Positions 1-8,429 of a stretch of DNA of 64,000 nucleotides are shown here, piece by piece. The notes beneath the pieces are model-generated. The model saw only the letters and a list, made by a program, of their open reading frames with translations. It did no database searches and was not told where the DNA came from. This DNA is from Kribbella aluminosa (GTDB lineage: Bacteria > Actinomycetota > Actinomycetes > Propionibacteriales > Kribbellaceae). Every line of letters starts with the position of its first letter. Positions within the stretch are counted from its first letter, which is position 1. The stretch spans positions 3,720,001 through 3,784,000 of the forward strand of contig NZ_JAGINT010000001.1 in assembly GCF_017876295.1 (NCBI RefSeq), read 5' to 3'. The position numbers and the translations under genes were made by a program.

Positions 1-72
1 ATCGCGTCCGGGATCGCCGCGGTGTACGTGTGGGCGAACTTCCGCTCGGCCAAGGAAAGCGGGGCGGTCTGA
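1..72 (+). CDS. ABC transporter permease, C-terminal end (partial)
   Basis: The first 23 codons and TGA stop of a gene that begins before the window. The stop at 70-72 overlaps the ATG of the next permease (TGATG), so the two are translationally coupled. The short hydrophobic-then-basic tail suits the last helix and cytoplasmic end of a binding-protein-dependent permease, and the downstream order (permease, ATPase) makes the partner permease the natural reading. Identity rests mostly on context. Confidence 0.5.
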   Translation: MASGIAAVYVWANFRSAKESGAV

Positions 73-938
73 TGGCCGAGGCAACAGCCGGACCCACGGC
101 GGTTCCGGGGGAGGGCGCGGTGCGGATTGCGCGGCGCGCGGTCAGCGGCGCGGTCGCGACGATCTTCGCGCTGGCCCTCGCGATCTTCATCATCGGTCCG
201 CTCGGATGGCTCGCGGTGCACGCGTTCGCGAAGAGCTGGACGTACCCGAACCTGCTGCCCGACGGCTGGACCCTGCACTGGTGGAGCGTCGTGTCGCAGG
301 ACCACGCGCTCGGGGTCGCCGTACAGAACTCGTTGTTCTTCGCACCGATCACGGTGCTGGCCTCCGCGGTGGTCTGCCTGCCGGCCGCGTACGCGTTCGC
401 GCGGTTCTCGTTCCCGGGCCGCCGGTTCTTCCTGATCGGGCTGTTCGCCGCGAACGCGTTCCCGAAGATGGGGCTGTTCGTGTCGCTGGCGGCGCTGTTC
501 TACGCGCTCAACCTGATGAACACGATCCTCGGCATCCTGATCGTGCACGTGCTCGGCACCGTCGTGTTCATGACCTGGATCCCGGCCGCCGCGTTCGCCG
601 CCGTACCGCGCAGTCTCGAGGAGGCCGCGCGGGACGCCGGGGCGTCGAAGCTGCGGACCTTCTTCAGCGTGACGCTGCCGATGGCGCTGCCGGGCATCCT
701 GGTGGCGGCGATCATGAGTTTCCTCGCGTCGTTCGACGAGGCGCAGGGCACGTACCTCGTGGGCGCACCGGACTACATGACGATGCCGACCGAGATGTAC
801 AGCCTGGTGCTCAACTATCCGACCCAGGTGGCGGCGGTGTTCTCGATCCTGCTCGCCATTCCTTCCGTCGCGCTGCTGCTGGCCGCGCAGAAGCACATCG
901 TCGGCGGCCAGCTCGCCGAGGGCTTCCAGATCAAGTAG
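72..938 (+). CDS. ABC transporter permease (MalG/UgpE/PotC type)
   Basis: A 288-residue integral membrane subunit of an importer. The chosen ATG at 72 overlaps the upstream stop; a further upstream in-frame start would only add residues inside the previous gene. A hydrophobic segment lies near residues 31-55, and several more helices follow. The cytoplasmic EAA loop is clear around residues 190-210 (EEAARDAGASKLRTFF then LP), which docks on the ATPase. Seven bases separate it from the ATPase gene. The tail AEGFQIK is typical of the family. Substrate is not readable from this subunit; the enzyme encoded downstream suggests a glycerophosphodiester or polyol phosphate. Confidence 0.85.
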   Translation: MAEATAGPTAVPGEGAVRIARRAVSGAVATIFALALAIFIIGPLGWLAVHAFAKSWTYPNLLPDGWTLHWWSVVSQDHALGVAVQNSLFFAPITVLASAVVCLPAAYAFARFSFPGRRFFLIGLFAANAFPKMGLFVSLAALFYALNLMNTILGILIVHVLGTVVFMTWIPAAAFAAVPRSLEEAARDAGASKLRTFFSVTLPMALPGILVAAIMSFLASFDEAQGTYLVGAPDYMTMPTEMYSLVLNYPTQVAAVFSILLAIPSVALLLAAQKHIVGGQLAEGFQIK

Positions 939-945
939 AGGCACC

Positions 946-2019
946 GTGACCACCAACTCAACTGTGACCACTGCGACCGAGGTAGCCGCCGGGCGGGCCG
1001 CGGCCGGGCTCGAGATCAGCGGTCTGCACAAGTCGCTCGGCGGCCGGACCATCATCGACAGCCTCGACCTCACGGTCGAGGCGGGCGAGCTCGTCTCGCT
1101 GCTCGGGCCGTCCGGCTGCGGCAAGACCACGACGCTGCGGATGATCGCGGGCTTCCTCACCCCGGACGCGGGCTCGATCCAGGTCGGCGGCCGCGAGGTC
1201 GTACGGCTCGGCCCCGAGCGGCGCCCGAGCGCGATGGTGTTCCAGAACTACGCGCTCTGGCCGCACATGACGGTCGCGAAGAACGTCGGCTTCCCGCTCA
1301 AGCTGCGCAAGCTGCCCAGGAAGGAGGTCGCCGACCGGGTCGACGCGGCGCTCGCGCTGGTCAACCTGATGCACCACAAGGACTCGCGTCCGGCGCGGAT
1401 CTCCGGCGGCGAGCAGCAGCGTACGGCGCTGGCCCGCGCGCTCGTCCAGGAGCCGGAGCTGCTGCTGCTCGACGAGCCGCTGAGCAACCTCGACGCGAAG
1501 CTGCGGGTCAAGGTCCGCGAGGACATCCGCGAGATCCAGCAGCGGCTCGGCATCACCACCGTCGTGGTCACGCACGACCAGGAGGAGGCGATGTCGATGT
1601 CGGACCGGATCGCGGTGATGAACGACGGCCGGATCGAGCAGTTCAGCACCTCCGTGGATCTCTACAGCACGCCCGCGACCGAGTTCGTCGCGACGTTCAT
1701 CGGGAGCCTGAACCGGTTCGAGGGACGGATCGAGGCGGGCCGGATCGCGAGCGGTTCAGGAGTCGTCGGAATCCGTCCGGAGGACGTCCGGTTCTCGGCC
1801 GACGGTGCTGACGACAAGGATGGCTGGGTGCCGGCGACGGTCGAGCGGGTGGTGCCGCGCGGGCATTTCGCGGAGCTGTACGTCAAGCGCGAGGACGCCG
1901 AGCTCCGTGCGTACGTCACCGGCGCGTTGCCACCGGTCGGAGCGCGCGGGCACGCGCGGGTCGAGAAGTGGCTCGAGTTCGAGGACGGCAAGCTCGTACG
2001 TCGGGGGTCGGCATGTTGA
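946..2019 (+). CDS. ABC transporter ATP-binding protein (UgpC/PotA-like)
   Basis: A 357-residue ATPase starting at GTG. Walker A (GPSGCGKTT) sits near residue 58, a Q-loop (VFQNYALWPHM) near 98, an ABC signature (ISGGEQQR) near 151, Walker B (LLLLDEPLSNLD) near 171 and the switch histidine (VVVTHDQEE) near 205. After about residue 240 a TOBE-like regulatory domain follows (IGSLNRFEG, then GIRPEDVRF). This is the layout of sugar, glycerol-3-phosphate and polyamine importers. Its last codons overlap the next gene by 7 bp, so it is part of one operon with the permeases and the downstream phosphodiesterase fusion. Confidence 0.92.
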   Translation: MTTNSTVTTATEVAAGRAAAGLEISGLHKSLGGRTIIDSLDLTVEAGELVSLLGPSGCGKTTTLRMIAGFLTPDAGSIQVGGREVVRLGPERRPSAMVFQNYALWPHMTVAKNVGFPLKLRKLPRKEVADRVDAALALVNLMHHKDSRPARISGGEQQRTALARALVQEPELLLLDEPLSNLDAKLRVKVREDIREIQQRLGITTVVVTHDQEEAMSMSDRIAVMNDGRIEQFSTSVDLYSTPATEFVATFIGSLNRFEGRIEAGRIASGSGVVGIRPEDVRFSADGADDKDGWVPATVERVVPRGHFAELYVKREDAELRAYVTGALPPVGARGHARVEKWLEFEDGKLVRRGSAC

Positions 2020-3518
2020 TCACTGCGCACCGAGGCGACGTCGAGCGGTACCGGGAGAACACGCTCGCCGCGGTCCGTTCCGCGGTCGAGAACGGTGCCG
2101 ACCTGGTCGAGATCGACGTCCGCGTCACCCGCGACGGCCGGGTCGTACTCCTGCACGACGCGACGCTGGAGCGGCTGTGGGGAGTTGACCGCGCCGTCTC
2201 CCAGGTGGACTGGGCGGAGGTCTCGGGGCTCGGCGACGGAGACGACCGGATTCCGCTGCTCGCCGATGCGCTCGCGGTTGTCGCCGGTACGTCGGCGACG
2301 CTGCTGATCGACATGTCGGACCCGGATTGTGCCGCGCCGGCCGTTGCCGTCGTACGCGAGGTGCCGAACGCGCGTGTCGCGTGGTGCGGGGACGTCGACG
2401 CGATGCGGACGGTTCGCGAACTCGCTGCGGATGCGCGGATCTGGTTGCCGTGGGACCGGCGCGATCTCCCGCCGGCGGACCTCGTCGCGGCGCTGCGGCC
2501 CGACGTCGTCAACTCGGCGTACATCTTCCTCAGCCCCGCGCTCGTCGAGGCGGCGCACGCGGCGGGCGCGCGGATGGCCTGCTGGACGGTCGACGACGAG
2601 GACGCGATGCGCTGGGTGCTTGCCACCGGCGCGGACGCCGTGACGACCAACCGGCTGCGCGTCCTGCAGGGAGTCGTTGCCGAAGGCCCCGAGTCGTGGA
2701 GCGCCGCGCCCCGGCCGGCGCTGCTGACGTACGACGAGCTGGAAGCGGCCGTGGCGGTTGCGCACGAGTTGGCGCGCTGGGCCGTCGACTACACGAGCAG
2801 CGCCGAGCTCGGCGTGATCCGTACCAAGGCGCACGCGGCGGACCACGTCACCGCGGTGGACGTCGCGGTCGAGCAGCATGTCCGCGAGGTCATCGCCGAG
2901 CGCCTGCCGGGTCACCTGGTGGTGGGTGAGGAACTCGGCGGCGTCGCGCAGCCCGGTACGCCGTGCTGGTACGTCGACCCGGTGGACGGTACGGCGAACC
3001 TCGCGAACGGGATGCCGTGGACGGCGTTCTCGCTGGCCCTCGCGATCGACCGGGAGCCGCTCGTGGCCGTGGTCGGCGACGCGTGGCACGGGCAGGTGTT
3101 CGGGGCCGTCGCGGGGCGCGGGGCCGAGCGGGACGGCGTACGGCTTGAGCTGCCGCCGGCCGAGAGCGCGAGCCTGACCGGGACGATGGTCAGCACCGAG
3201 CTACTGGGTCATGAGACCTGGCCGGGCATGGTCGAGTTCTTCGACGCGCTGCGGGACCGCTTCTGCACTGTCCGTGTCATGGGGTCGGGAACGCTTTCGC
3301 TGACAGGTCCTGCTGCGGGCCGCGGAGCCGGATCGGTCATCGAGCGCTTCAGCCCGATCGACCACTTGGCCGCCGCGCTGATCGTCCGCGAGGCAGGCGG
3401 CGTACTCCTCGACGACGCCGGGAACGAGACCGTTTGGCCTACTGCCGGAGGGATTCTCGCGGCACGTCCGGAGTACGCGGCCGAGCTGTACGCCGTGTGG
3501 AGTGCTGCCCGCGGGTGA
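2013..3518 (+). CDS. Fused glycerophosphodiester phosphodiesterase / inositol-monophosphatase-like protein
   Basis: 501 residues from an ATG inside the end of the ATPase gene. Residues 1-215 are a GDPD TIM barrel: the opening TAHRGDVERYREN, then LVEIDVRVTRDGRVVLLHDATLERLWG carries the metal-binding E/D pair and the second catalytic His. Residues 230-500 are an inositol-monophosphatase/FBPase fold: VGEEL (first metal Glu), WYVDPVDGTANLANGMPW (the DPVDGT motif) and, near the end, SPIDHLAAALIVREAGG (the family's D..A.L...EAGG block). No signal peptide, so it is cytoplasmic. A phosphodiesterase that hands a phosphomonoester to an attached phosphatase, directly after an importer, suggests breakdown of an imported glycerophosphodiester such as glycerophosphoinositol. 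That substrate is inferred. Confidence 0.85.
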   Translation: MLITAHRGDVERYRENTLAAVRSAVENGADLVEIDVRVTRDGRVVLLHDATLERLWGVDRAVSQVDWAEVSGLGDGDDRIPLLADALAVVAGTSATLLIDMSDPDCAAPAVAVVREVPNARVAWCGDVDAMRTVRELAADARIWLPWDRRDLPPADLVAALRPDVVNSAYIFLSPALVEAAHAAGARMACWTVDDEDAMRWVLATGADAVTTNRLRVLQGVVAEGPESWSAAPRPALLTYDELEAAVAVAHELARWAVDYTSSAELGVIRTKAHAADHVTAVDVAVEQHVREVIAERLPGHLVVGEELGGVAQPGTPCWYVDPVDGTANLANGMPWTAFSLALAIDREPLVAVVGDAWHGQVFGAVAGRGAERDGVRLELPPAESASLTGTMVSTELLGHETWPGMVEFFDALRDRFCTVRVMGSGTLSLTGPAAGRGAGSVIERFSPIDHLAAALIVREAGGVLLDDAGNETVWPTAGGILAARPEYAAELYAVWSAARG

Positions 3519-3547
3519 CGGATTGCCCTGTGCAATGCTTGACGTCG

Positions 3548-4534
3548 ATGTCGGACATGGGTGGGATGGCGCCACTGACCTGGGCTTCGTTCCTGGGCAG
3601 CTGGCGGGTTGCGCCGGGCTGGCTCGCGGTGGCCGTGGTGCTCGCCGGCGGGTACTGCGTTCTGCGCGTCCGCGGGCGCGGTCGATCGACGGTGCGGGTC
3701 TGGCGGGCGGCGTCGTTCGTCCTCGGCTGCGTGATTCTCTGGGTCTGCGTGGCGTCCGGGATCGGCGCGTACTCGATGTCGGTGTTCTGGATGCACATGG
3801 TGCTGCATCTGACGCTGATCATGGTGGTCCCCGTGCTGCTGGTCCTCGGGCATCCGATCACGGTCGCGCTCGAGTCCGCTTCCGCCGACCGGCAGTCCCG
3901 CGCGCGGCGGCTGGTGTCGTCGCGACCGATGGGCCTGCTCACGCATCCCGCGGCCGGGCTGGCCATCTACACGCTCGTGATCGTGGTGACGCACCTGACC
4001 GGGTTCATGGACCAGATGGTGATGCATCCCTGGCTGATGACGGGCGAGCAGGTGCTGTACGTCGTCGCCGGGTACCTGTTCTTCCTGCCGTTGCTGGGGG
4101 AGGAGCCGCTGCACTCGGATCCGGGGTACCTGCTCCGGCTGGTGCTGTTCCTGATCGCGATGTTGCCGGACACCGTCGTCGGCATCGTGCTGCTGCAGAC
4201 CACCCGCGACCCGTTCCCGATGATGATGGAGATGCATCCGAGCTGGGCGCCCGCGCCGTTGACGGACATTCACACCGCCGGCGGACTGATGTGGGCGGTG
4301 GGGGACGGCCTGATGATGTTCGCTGCCGTCGGGCTGATGATCAGCGTCGTCACGTCACCGGCCAAACGCGACCGGATGACCGGCAGCTGGCTGGACGCCG
4401 TACGCCGTACCGTGATCGCGACCGAGGTGGGCGCCGATCCGAAGGACCAGCTCGATCCGGACAGCGACGAAGCCCACGAGGCGTACAACCGGATGCTGCA
4501 GCGGCTCGCCGGCGAGCAGAAGAAGCGCCCCTAG
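3548..4534 (+). CDS. CtaG/Caa3-type cytochrome c oxidase assembly membrane protein
   Basis: A 328-residue polytopic membrane protein of the CtaG_Caa3 (DUF1404-like) family. Segments with helix-length hydrophobic stretches include residues 10-35, 50-65, 75-95, 130-155, 170-190, 195-215 and 250-275. Histidines typical of the family lie in HMVLHL, HPWLM and HTAGG. Members assist copper insertion into cytochrome oxidase, though many actinobacterial copies are uncharacterised. The ATG at 3548 gives a normal N terminus (MSDMGGMAPLTW); a GTG at 3515 overlapping the upstream stop (GTGA) would add 11 residues and is possible. It converges on the next gene with both stop codons inside one CTAG. Confidence 0.82.
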   Translation: MSDMGGMAPLTWASFLGSWRVAPGWLAVAVVLAGGYCVLRVRGRGRSTVRVWRAASFVLGCVILWVCVASGIGAYSMSVFWMHMVLHLTLIMVVPVLLVLGHPITVALESASADRQSRARRLVSSRPMGLLTHPAAGLAIYTLVIVVTHLTGFMDQMVMHPWLMTGEQVLYVVAGYLFFLPLLGEEPLHSDPGYLLRLVLFLIAMLPDTVVGIVLLQTTRDPFPMMMEMHPSWAPAPLTDIHTAGGLMWAVGDGLMMFAAVGLMISVVTSPAKRDRMTGSWLDAVRRTVIATEVGADPKDQLDPDSDEAHEAYNRMLQRLAGEQKKRP

Positions 4535-6117
4535 GACTCGGGCTTGGGCATCGGGGCCTCGACGCCGACCTTGCCGCCGGTGCCGGTCGCCGTAGAGGCC
4601 TGGTTGTGCAGGCCGGCCAGGTTGGCGACGGCAGGATGCGTGCGGCCCATCGGTCCTGCGGCGAGCGCCGTGAACAGGTTGAGCGTCACCTTCCGGGCGA
4701 AGTCCACCGAGGGCTGGTTCACGTCGAACTGCGGGTCCGGGCCTTCCAGCGCACGGACCCACTCGATGGTCCCGGTCCCGAACACGCCGGCTCCGGACGG
4801 CGTCGTGTAGTACGTCGAGTCCGCGACCGTGTGCCTGACGCCGCAGGTGGTCGGCGAGTGGGCGACGACCTGCAGGTTCGCGGGCGTCCCGGCGATCGGG
4901 TACGCGCGATCCGCCTCGTCGCCGATCAACCCCTGGTACGCCGACCCGACTCCGGCGCCGGTACCAGCGAACAGGAAGAAGTTCGGGTCCAGCACCGTGT
5001 ACGGGCCTTTCGCCGGAGCGCACTCGTAGAGGGTCCCGGTGAGCGAGTTCTCCGGGTAGGAGTGCGGTGCCGCGCGCCAGTGGACGGTGGTGTCGGGAGA
5101 GTTGTGGTGTGGGTCCAGCGCCGCGTCCTTGTAGCCGAACATGACGCGGTTCGGCCCGTGTGGGTCGGCGCCGTACCGGACGCGCCAGAACACCGAGTTC
5201 GCTCCCATGAACGCCAGGTTCGTCCCTGCGTCGCGCGCTCGCGTGACGGCCGCACGCGCCGGCAGGGTCCAGTACTCGTCGTGCCCGCCGAACACGATCG
5301 CCCGCGCGCCCGTGAGCAGTCCCGGGTCCGCCAGCAGGTCGACGCTGGTCGCGTACGCCAGCCGTACGCCGCTGCGCTCCGCGACCTGAACCAGTGGGTC
5401 GTACTCGTTCAGCACCCCGCGGGCGCCGTCGAAGTCGTACGGGCGATCGAAGGTCACCATCAGCGATCGCCTGGTCGCGAGGCGGTGCGGGCCGTGGTAC
5501 AGCGAGTACCCGCCCCAGGCGTTGTACGCCTCCTCGGTGTTGACCGCGTCGACGATCAGGACCGCACCGCGAGCGCTGTCCGAGCGGACCACGAACGGGA
5601 CGTACTTCGCCTTGCCGTTCGCCCCGCGCAGCAGCAGGAGATAGCTGCCGGCCGGCCATCCCTTGGTCTGAACGGTCAGCGAAGGAGTCCAGTTGATCGC
5701 GGAGACCATCCGGTCCGCGGTACGGAGCGGCTGCGGCTGAGCCTTGCCCGGAATACTCGCCGACGTCCAGATCAGCTTCGCGCCGGCACCGCCGTACCAC
5801 CCGACCCGGTACGCGTGGACGGTGAAGGCGCCCACGGACGAGGTCACGAACAGCCGGAACGCCTGACCACTGCGAACGCTCACGTGATCGGCGTACCCCG
5901 CAAGCTCCATCGGCCCGGCAACCTGCTTGTCCAGGATCTGCCAAGGCTGGCGCCCCCAGCCGATGGCGGCCTCGTTCTGCTCCGGACCGACATCCACTTG
6001 CCCTTGCCCGGAGCCACCCGACGGTCCCTGGCAGCCGCACAAGACCGCCACCGCCGCCACACCTACGGCCAGCAGCCTCGCACCTCTCAACCAGCACCTC
6101 CCGAGTCCGGCAAGCAT
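4531..6117 (-). CDS. Lipoprotein with N,N-dimethylformamidase beta-subunit-like domain
   Basis: 528 residues from the ATG at 6117 (a GTG at 6129 would add four). The N terminus is a lipoprotein signal: RGAR, a hydrophobic run, then lipobox VLCGC, followed by a Gly/Ser linker, so the protein should be anchored on the outer face. The mature part matches the large C-terminal domain of the dimethylformamidase beta subunit: RVGWYGGAGAKLI near residue 105, an AYNAWGGYSLY block near 205, then GGHDEYW near 300. The real enzyme needs a small alpha subunit that is absent here, and the family is widespread as exported proteins of unknown substrate, so amidase activity should not be assumed. Confidence 0.72.
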   Translation of the reverse strand: MLAGLGRCWLRGARLLAVGVAAVAVLCGCQGPSGGSGQGQVDVGPEQNEAAIGWGRQPWQILDKQVAGPMELAGYADHVSVRSGQAFRLFVTSSVGAFTVHAYRVGWYGGAGAKLIWTSASIPGKAQPQPLRTADRMVSAINWTPSLTVQTKGWPAGSYLLLLRGANGKAKYVPFVVRSDSARGAVLIVDAVNTEEAYNAWGGYSLYHGPHRLATRRSLMVTFDRPYDFDGARGVLNEYDPLVQVAERSGVRLAYATSVDLLADPGLLTGARAIVFGGHDEYWTLPARAAVTRARDAGTNLAFMGANSVFWRVRYGADPHGPNRVMFGYKDAALDPHHNSPDTTVHWRAAPHSYPENSLTGTLYECAPAKGPYTVLDPNFFLFAGTGAGVGSAYQGLIGDEADRAYPIAGTPANLQVVAHSPTTCGVRHTVADSTYYTTPSGAGVFGTGTIEWVRALEGPDPQFDVNQPSVDFARKVTLNLFTALAAGPMGRTHPAVANLAGLHNQASTATGTGGKVGVEAPMPKPES

Positions 6118-6176
6118 CGTAGACACCACTCTATGAGCAAACGCTGAGACCCGGAGCCGACGCGTAAGCTGCCACA

Positions 6177-6296
6177 GTGACTGGGGAGTCCGATTTCGAC
6201 GAGGTCGTCGACCGCCGTACGTCGAACTCGATGAAATGGGCCGGTGGCAACCAGTGGTTCCCCCGCAGCACCGCCTTGTCAGGAGGACGTCCGTGA
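6177..6296 (+). pseudogene. 39-codon ORF resembling the N terminus of a MalY/PatB cystathionine beta-lyase
   Basis: From GTG 6177 the reading frame gives FDEVVDRRTSNSMKW followed by unrelated residues and a TGA at 6294. The FDxxVDRRxxNSxKW string is the conserved start of PLP-dependent C-S lyases of the MalY/PatB type, whose normal length is about 390 residues. Only this head is present. The stop overlaps the GTG start of the next gene (GTGA), so translation of the remnant could couple to the GNAT gene. It may be a relic left by a deletion, or a short leader; I favour a relic. Confidence 0.45.
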
Positions 6297-6643
6297 CCGA
6301 TCAGCGTTTCGAAGTACAGAACCGGGCCGAGGAATCCAGGTACGTCCTGATCGACCACGAGTCCGGTGGGGTGATCGGCGAAGAGGACTACGTCGACGTG
6401 ACCGCCGATGCCGGCGTCCAGCGCGTGCTCTTCCATACCGGCGTCTCCGACGAGTACAGCGGCCAGGGCCTCGCCTCCCGACTCGTCCGCGCAGTCGTCG
6501 ACGACGTCATCGCTCAGGGCTACGCCATCGTCCCCGTCTGCCCGTACGTCGCCGCCTGGCTGCCGAAGCACCCCGAGTACGCCGACCACGTAGTCAAGCC
6601 CCGCCCCGAACATCTCCGCGCCGTAGCTGCCCGCGAGAAGTAG
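6293..6643 (+). CDS. Small GNAT-family N-acetyltransferase (YjdJ type)
   Basis: 116 residues. The GTG at 6293 is preceded by AGGAGG at 6281-6286, which decides the start. The sequence has the one-domain GNAT core: beta strand YVLIDHESGGVIGEEDYV, then VLFHTGVSDEYSGQGLASRLVRAVVDD with the acetyl-CoA loop, then VCPYVAAWLPKHPEYADHV. This is the compact YjdJ/At2g39020-like family with the C-terminal CPY..W...HPEY block, thought to acetylate small or unknown substrates. It stands alone apart from the overlapped remnant upstream. Confidence 0.82.
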   Translation: MTDQRFEVQNRAEESRYVLIDHESGGVIGEEDYVDVTADAGVQRVLFHTGVSDEYSGQGLASRLVRAVVDDVIAQGYAIVPVCPYVAAWLPKHPEYADHVVKPRPEHLRAVAAREK

Positions 6644-6824
6644 CGGCTATGGCGGGCTGGTCCGACGAGGATATCCGCGATCAGGGCGGGAACTCGGAGT
6701 TGGGTCTGCGGGCGGCGATGCCGGCGCCGCGTGCCGCGGGAGTTCGGCGATTTCTTCGGAGGCGTCGGCCCGGCCCGGATCGATCCGCGAGCGACCGACC
6801 AGACGGCGTCCGCCTGGACCCCAA

Positions 6825-6846
6825 CTGAGGACTGCACCGTCCTCAG
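6825..6846 (-). terminator. Possible terminator hairpin at the end of the FAD oxidoreductase gene
   Basis: CTGAGGAC at 6825-6832 pairs perfectly with GTCCTCAG at 6839-6846 across a six-base loop. The arm nearest the gene contains the TGA stop of the leftward FAD oxidoreductase. There is no T tract, as is usual in high-GC actinobacteria. The rest of 6644-6824 holds nothing I recognise. Confidence 0.4.
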
Positions 6847-8357
6847 GGCTTCCAGTGGATGACCTGGCCCCGTTCGACGAGCCGGGACTGCAGCGCGGGG
6901 ATGTCGACGTCCTGTACGTCGGTCCGCGCCCGGACGGACTGCACCGCAGCGACTGCCGCGGATTCGGCCAGCACACAGAAGACCGGCTCCATCCGGGTCG
7001 CCGCGTATCCGATGTGTGTCGCGGACAGGCAGACCGGGACGAGCAGGTTGCCGCAGTCGGCGGCCTTCGGCGTGATGGCCCGGTACGGCACGGGATACGG
7101 CCGGCCGGTTCCGAGATGCCCGCCGATGAACATGTCGCCTTCGGTTGCGACACCGAGCTGCCCGGTGGTGGTGTCACGATGCGGAATCCGTCGTACCGGA
7201 TAGACGTCGACCCCGAACAGGGCCAGTCCGACGCTGTCGCCAGGGTCCGACAGGTTGGCCACGTCCGCTTGTGTGACGGTGTAGGCGCCGTCGAGCCGGC
7301 GGGACACCCGCACGTACAGCTGCGGCGGCCATCCCTCGGTGTCCGGGAACACGCTCGCATCGAGCCCGTACGCGGCGGTCTCCGCGCGGAACTCAGCGGG
7401 TACGGCGGGATCGGTCGACAGGAAGTGGTGAAGCCCGCGCAGATAGTCGATGTGATGCCGCCAGACCCGCGCCCGGGTGTCCCAGTCGCCGTCCTGGTAG
7501 TCGCGGCTCATGCCGACCGGTGCGTTGGTGATCAGGGAGGCTCGCTGGTAGTTGTACTCGCCCGAGTTGAGCCAGCCGGGGAAGATCCCGCGCAGCGCCT
7601 CGAGGTCGGTCCCGAGGTGAGCGACGTACCGCCGTACGAGCTCGTAGTCGTCGGCCGAGTAGTTGCCGGGCGGAGTGATGGGCCGGCGGGCAGCGGGATC
7701 GGTGGTCACGTAGAAGCGGAAGTTGTACGCCTGCGCGTAGTCATCCGCCGCTCCGACCGGGTGACCGTGGTCCGGGTCGAGCAGCGGGAGCAGTCTGCCG
7801 CCGACACAGGGGTCGATCGGCGTCCAGTTGGTGACCGGCCTTACACCGGCGAGCTCCTCGCCGAAGTCCTCCTGGGACTCGCGCCCGGTGCGGTAGGGGA
7901 CGCCGGCCAGCGCCATCAGGTCGCCTTCGTACGACGCGTCGATGAAGACCTCTGCCCGTACGTCGAGGTCCGGCACCGACTCGTTCGCCGGCAGCGGAAC
8001 ACCCCAGCGGTCGGGCGTCGAGGTCTCCAGCTGGATCGCGGTGATGCGGTTGCCGTCGCGGCTCACCGCGCGGGCGCGGCGCTCGAAGTACACCTCGATC
8101 CCCGCGTCCGCGATCCACTGGTGGAAGGCACGCAGGACGTCGTGCGGGTGCTCACCGAAGCCGAAGACCGCGTCCCTCGTCAGACCGCCGACCGCGACGG
8201 GGATCGGGCAGTCCTGCCGGGGTTTGATCCCTGCGCTGAGCATGCCGCCGAGCCACCGGCCAGGCTCGATCAGTACGACGGACGCACCTTCCTGATGCGC
8301 GGTGATCGCAGCGACACAGCCGGCGGGAGTGCCGCCATAAACACAGACATCGACCAT
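6843..8357 (-). CDS. FAD-dependent oxidoreductase (FAD_oxidored family)
   Basis: 504 residues from ATG 8357. The N terminus holds a Rossmann FAD site of the GG..GC type: VDVCVYGGTPAGCVAAITA, then VVLIEPGRWLGGMLSAG. An internal block (FIDASYEGDLMALAGVPY, about residue 160) and the C-terminal GNLLVPVCLSATHIGYAATRMEP complete the pattern of the FAD_oxidored family, usually 450-600 residues and often found beside carbohydrate or heparin-like degradation genes. No export signal. It is transcribed divergently from an AraC regulator with only about 70 bp between starts, which suggests control by that regulator. The substrate is unknown. Confidence 0.85.
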   Translation of the reverse strand: MVDVCVYGGTPAGCVAAITAHQEGASVVLIEPGRWLGGMLSAGIKPRQDCPIPVAVGGLTRDAVFGFGEHPHDVLRAFHQWIADAGIEVYFERRARAVSRDGNRITAIQLETSTPDRWGVPLPANESVPDLDVRAEVFIDASYEGDLMALAGVPYRTGRESQEDFGEELAGVRPVTNWTPIDPCVGGRLLPLLDPDHGHPVGAADDYAQAYNFRFYVTTDPAARRPITPPGNYSADDYELVRRYVAHLGTDLEALRGIFPGWLNSGEYNYQRASLITNAPVGMSRDYQDGDWDTRARVWRHHIDYLRGLHHFLSTDPAVPAEFRAETAAYGLDASVFPDTEGWPPQLYVRVSRRLDGAYTVTQADVANLSDPGDSVGLALFGVDVYPVRRIPHRDTTTGQLGVATEGDMFIGGHLGTGRPYPVPYRAITPKAADCGNLLVPVCLSATHIGYAATRMEPVFCVLAESAAVAAVQSVRARTDVQDVDIPALQSRLVERGQVIHWKP

Positions 8358-8429
8358 GGCATGCACTCTGCCGCTGCACCTACCCCCTGTGGCATAGCCA
8401 ATCTGAACGTGTGCATGTACTTTCTTGCC

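Noticed and set aside
3502..6147. Rightward 881-codon frame
   Set aside because: Arg/Gly/Ala-rich shadow opposite the CtaG-like and dimethylformamidase-like genes; no domain.
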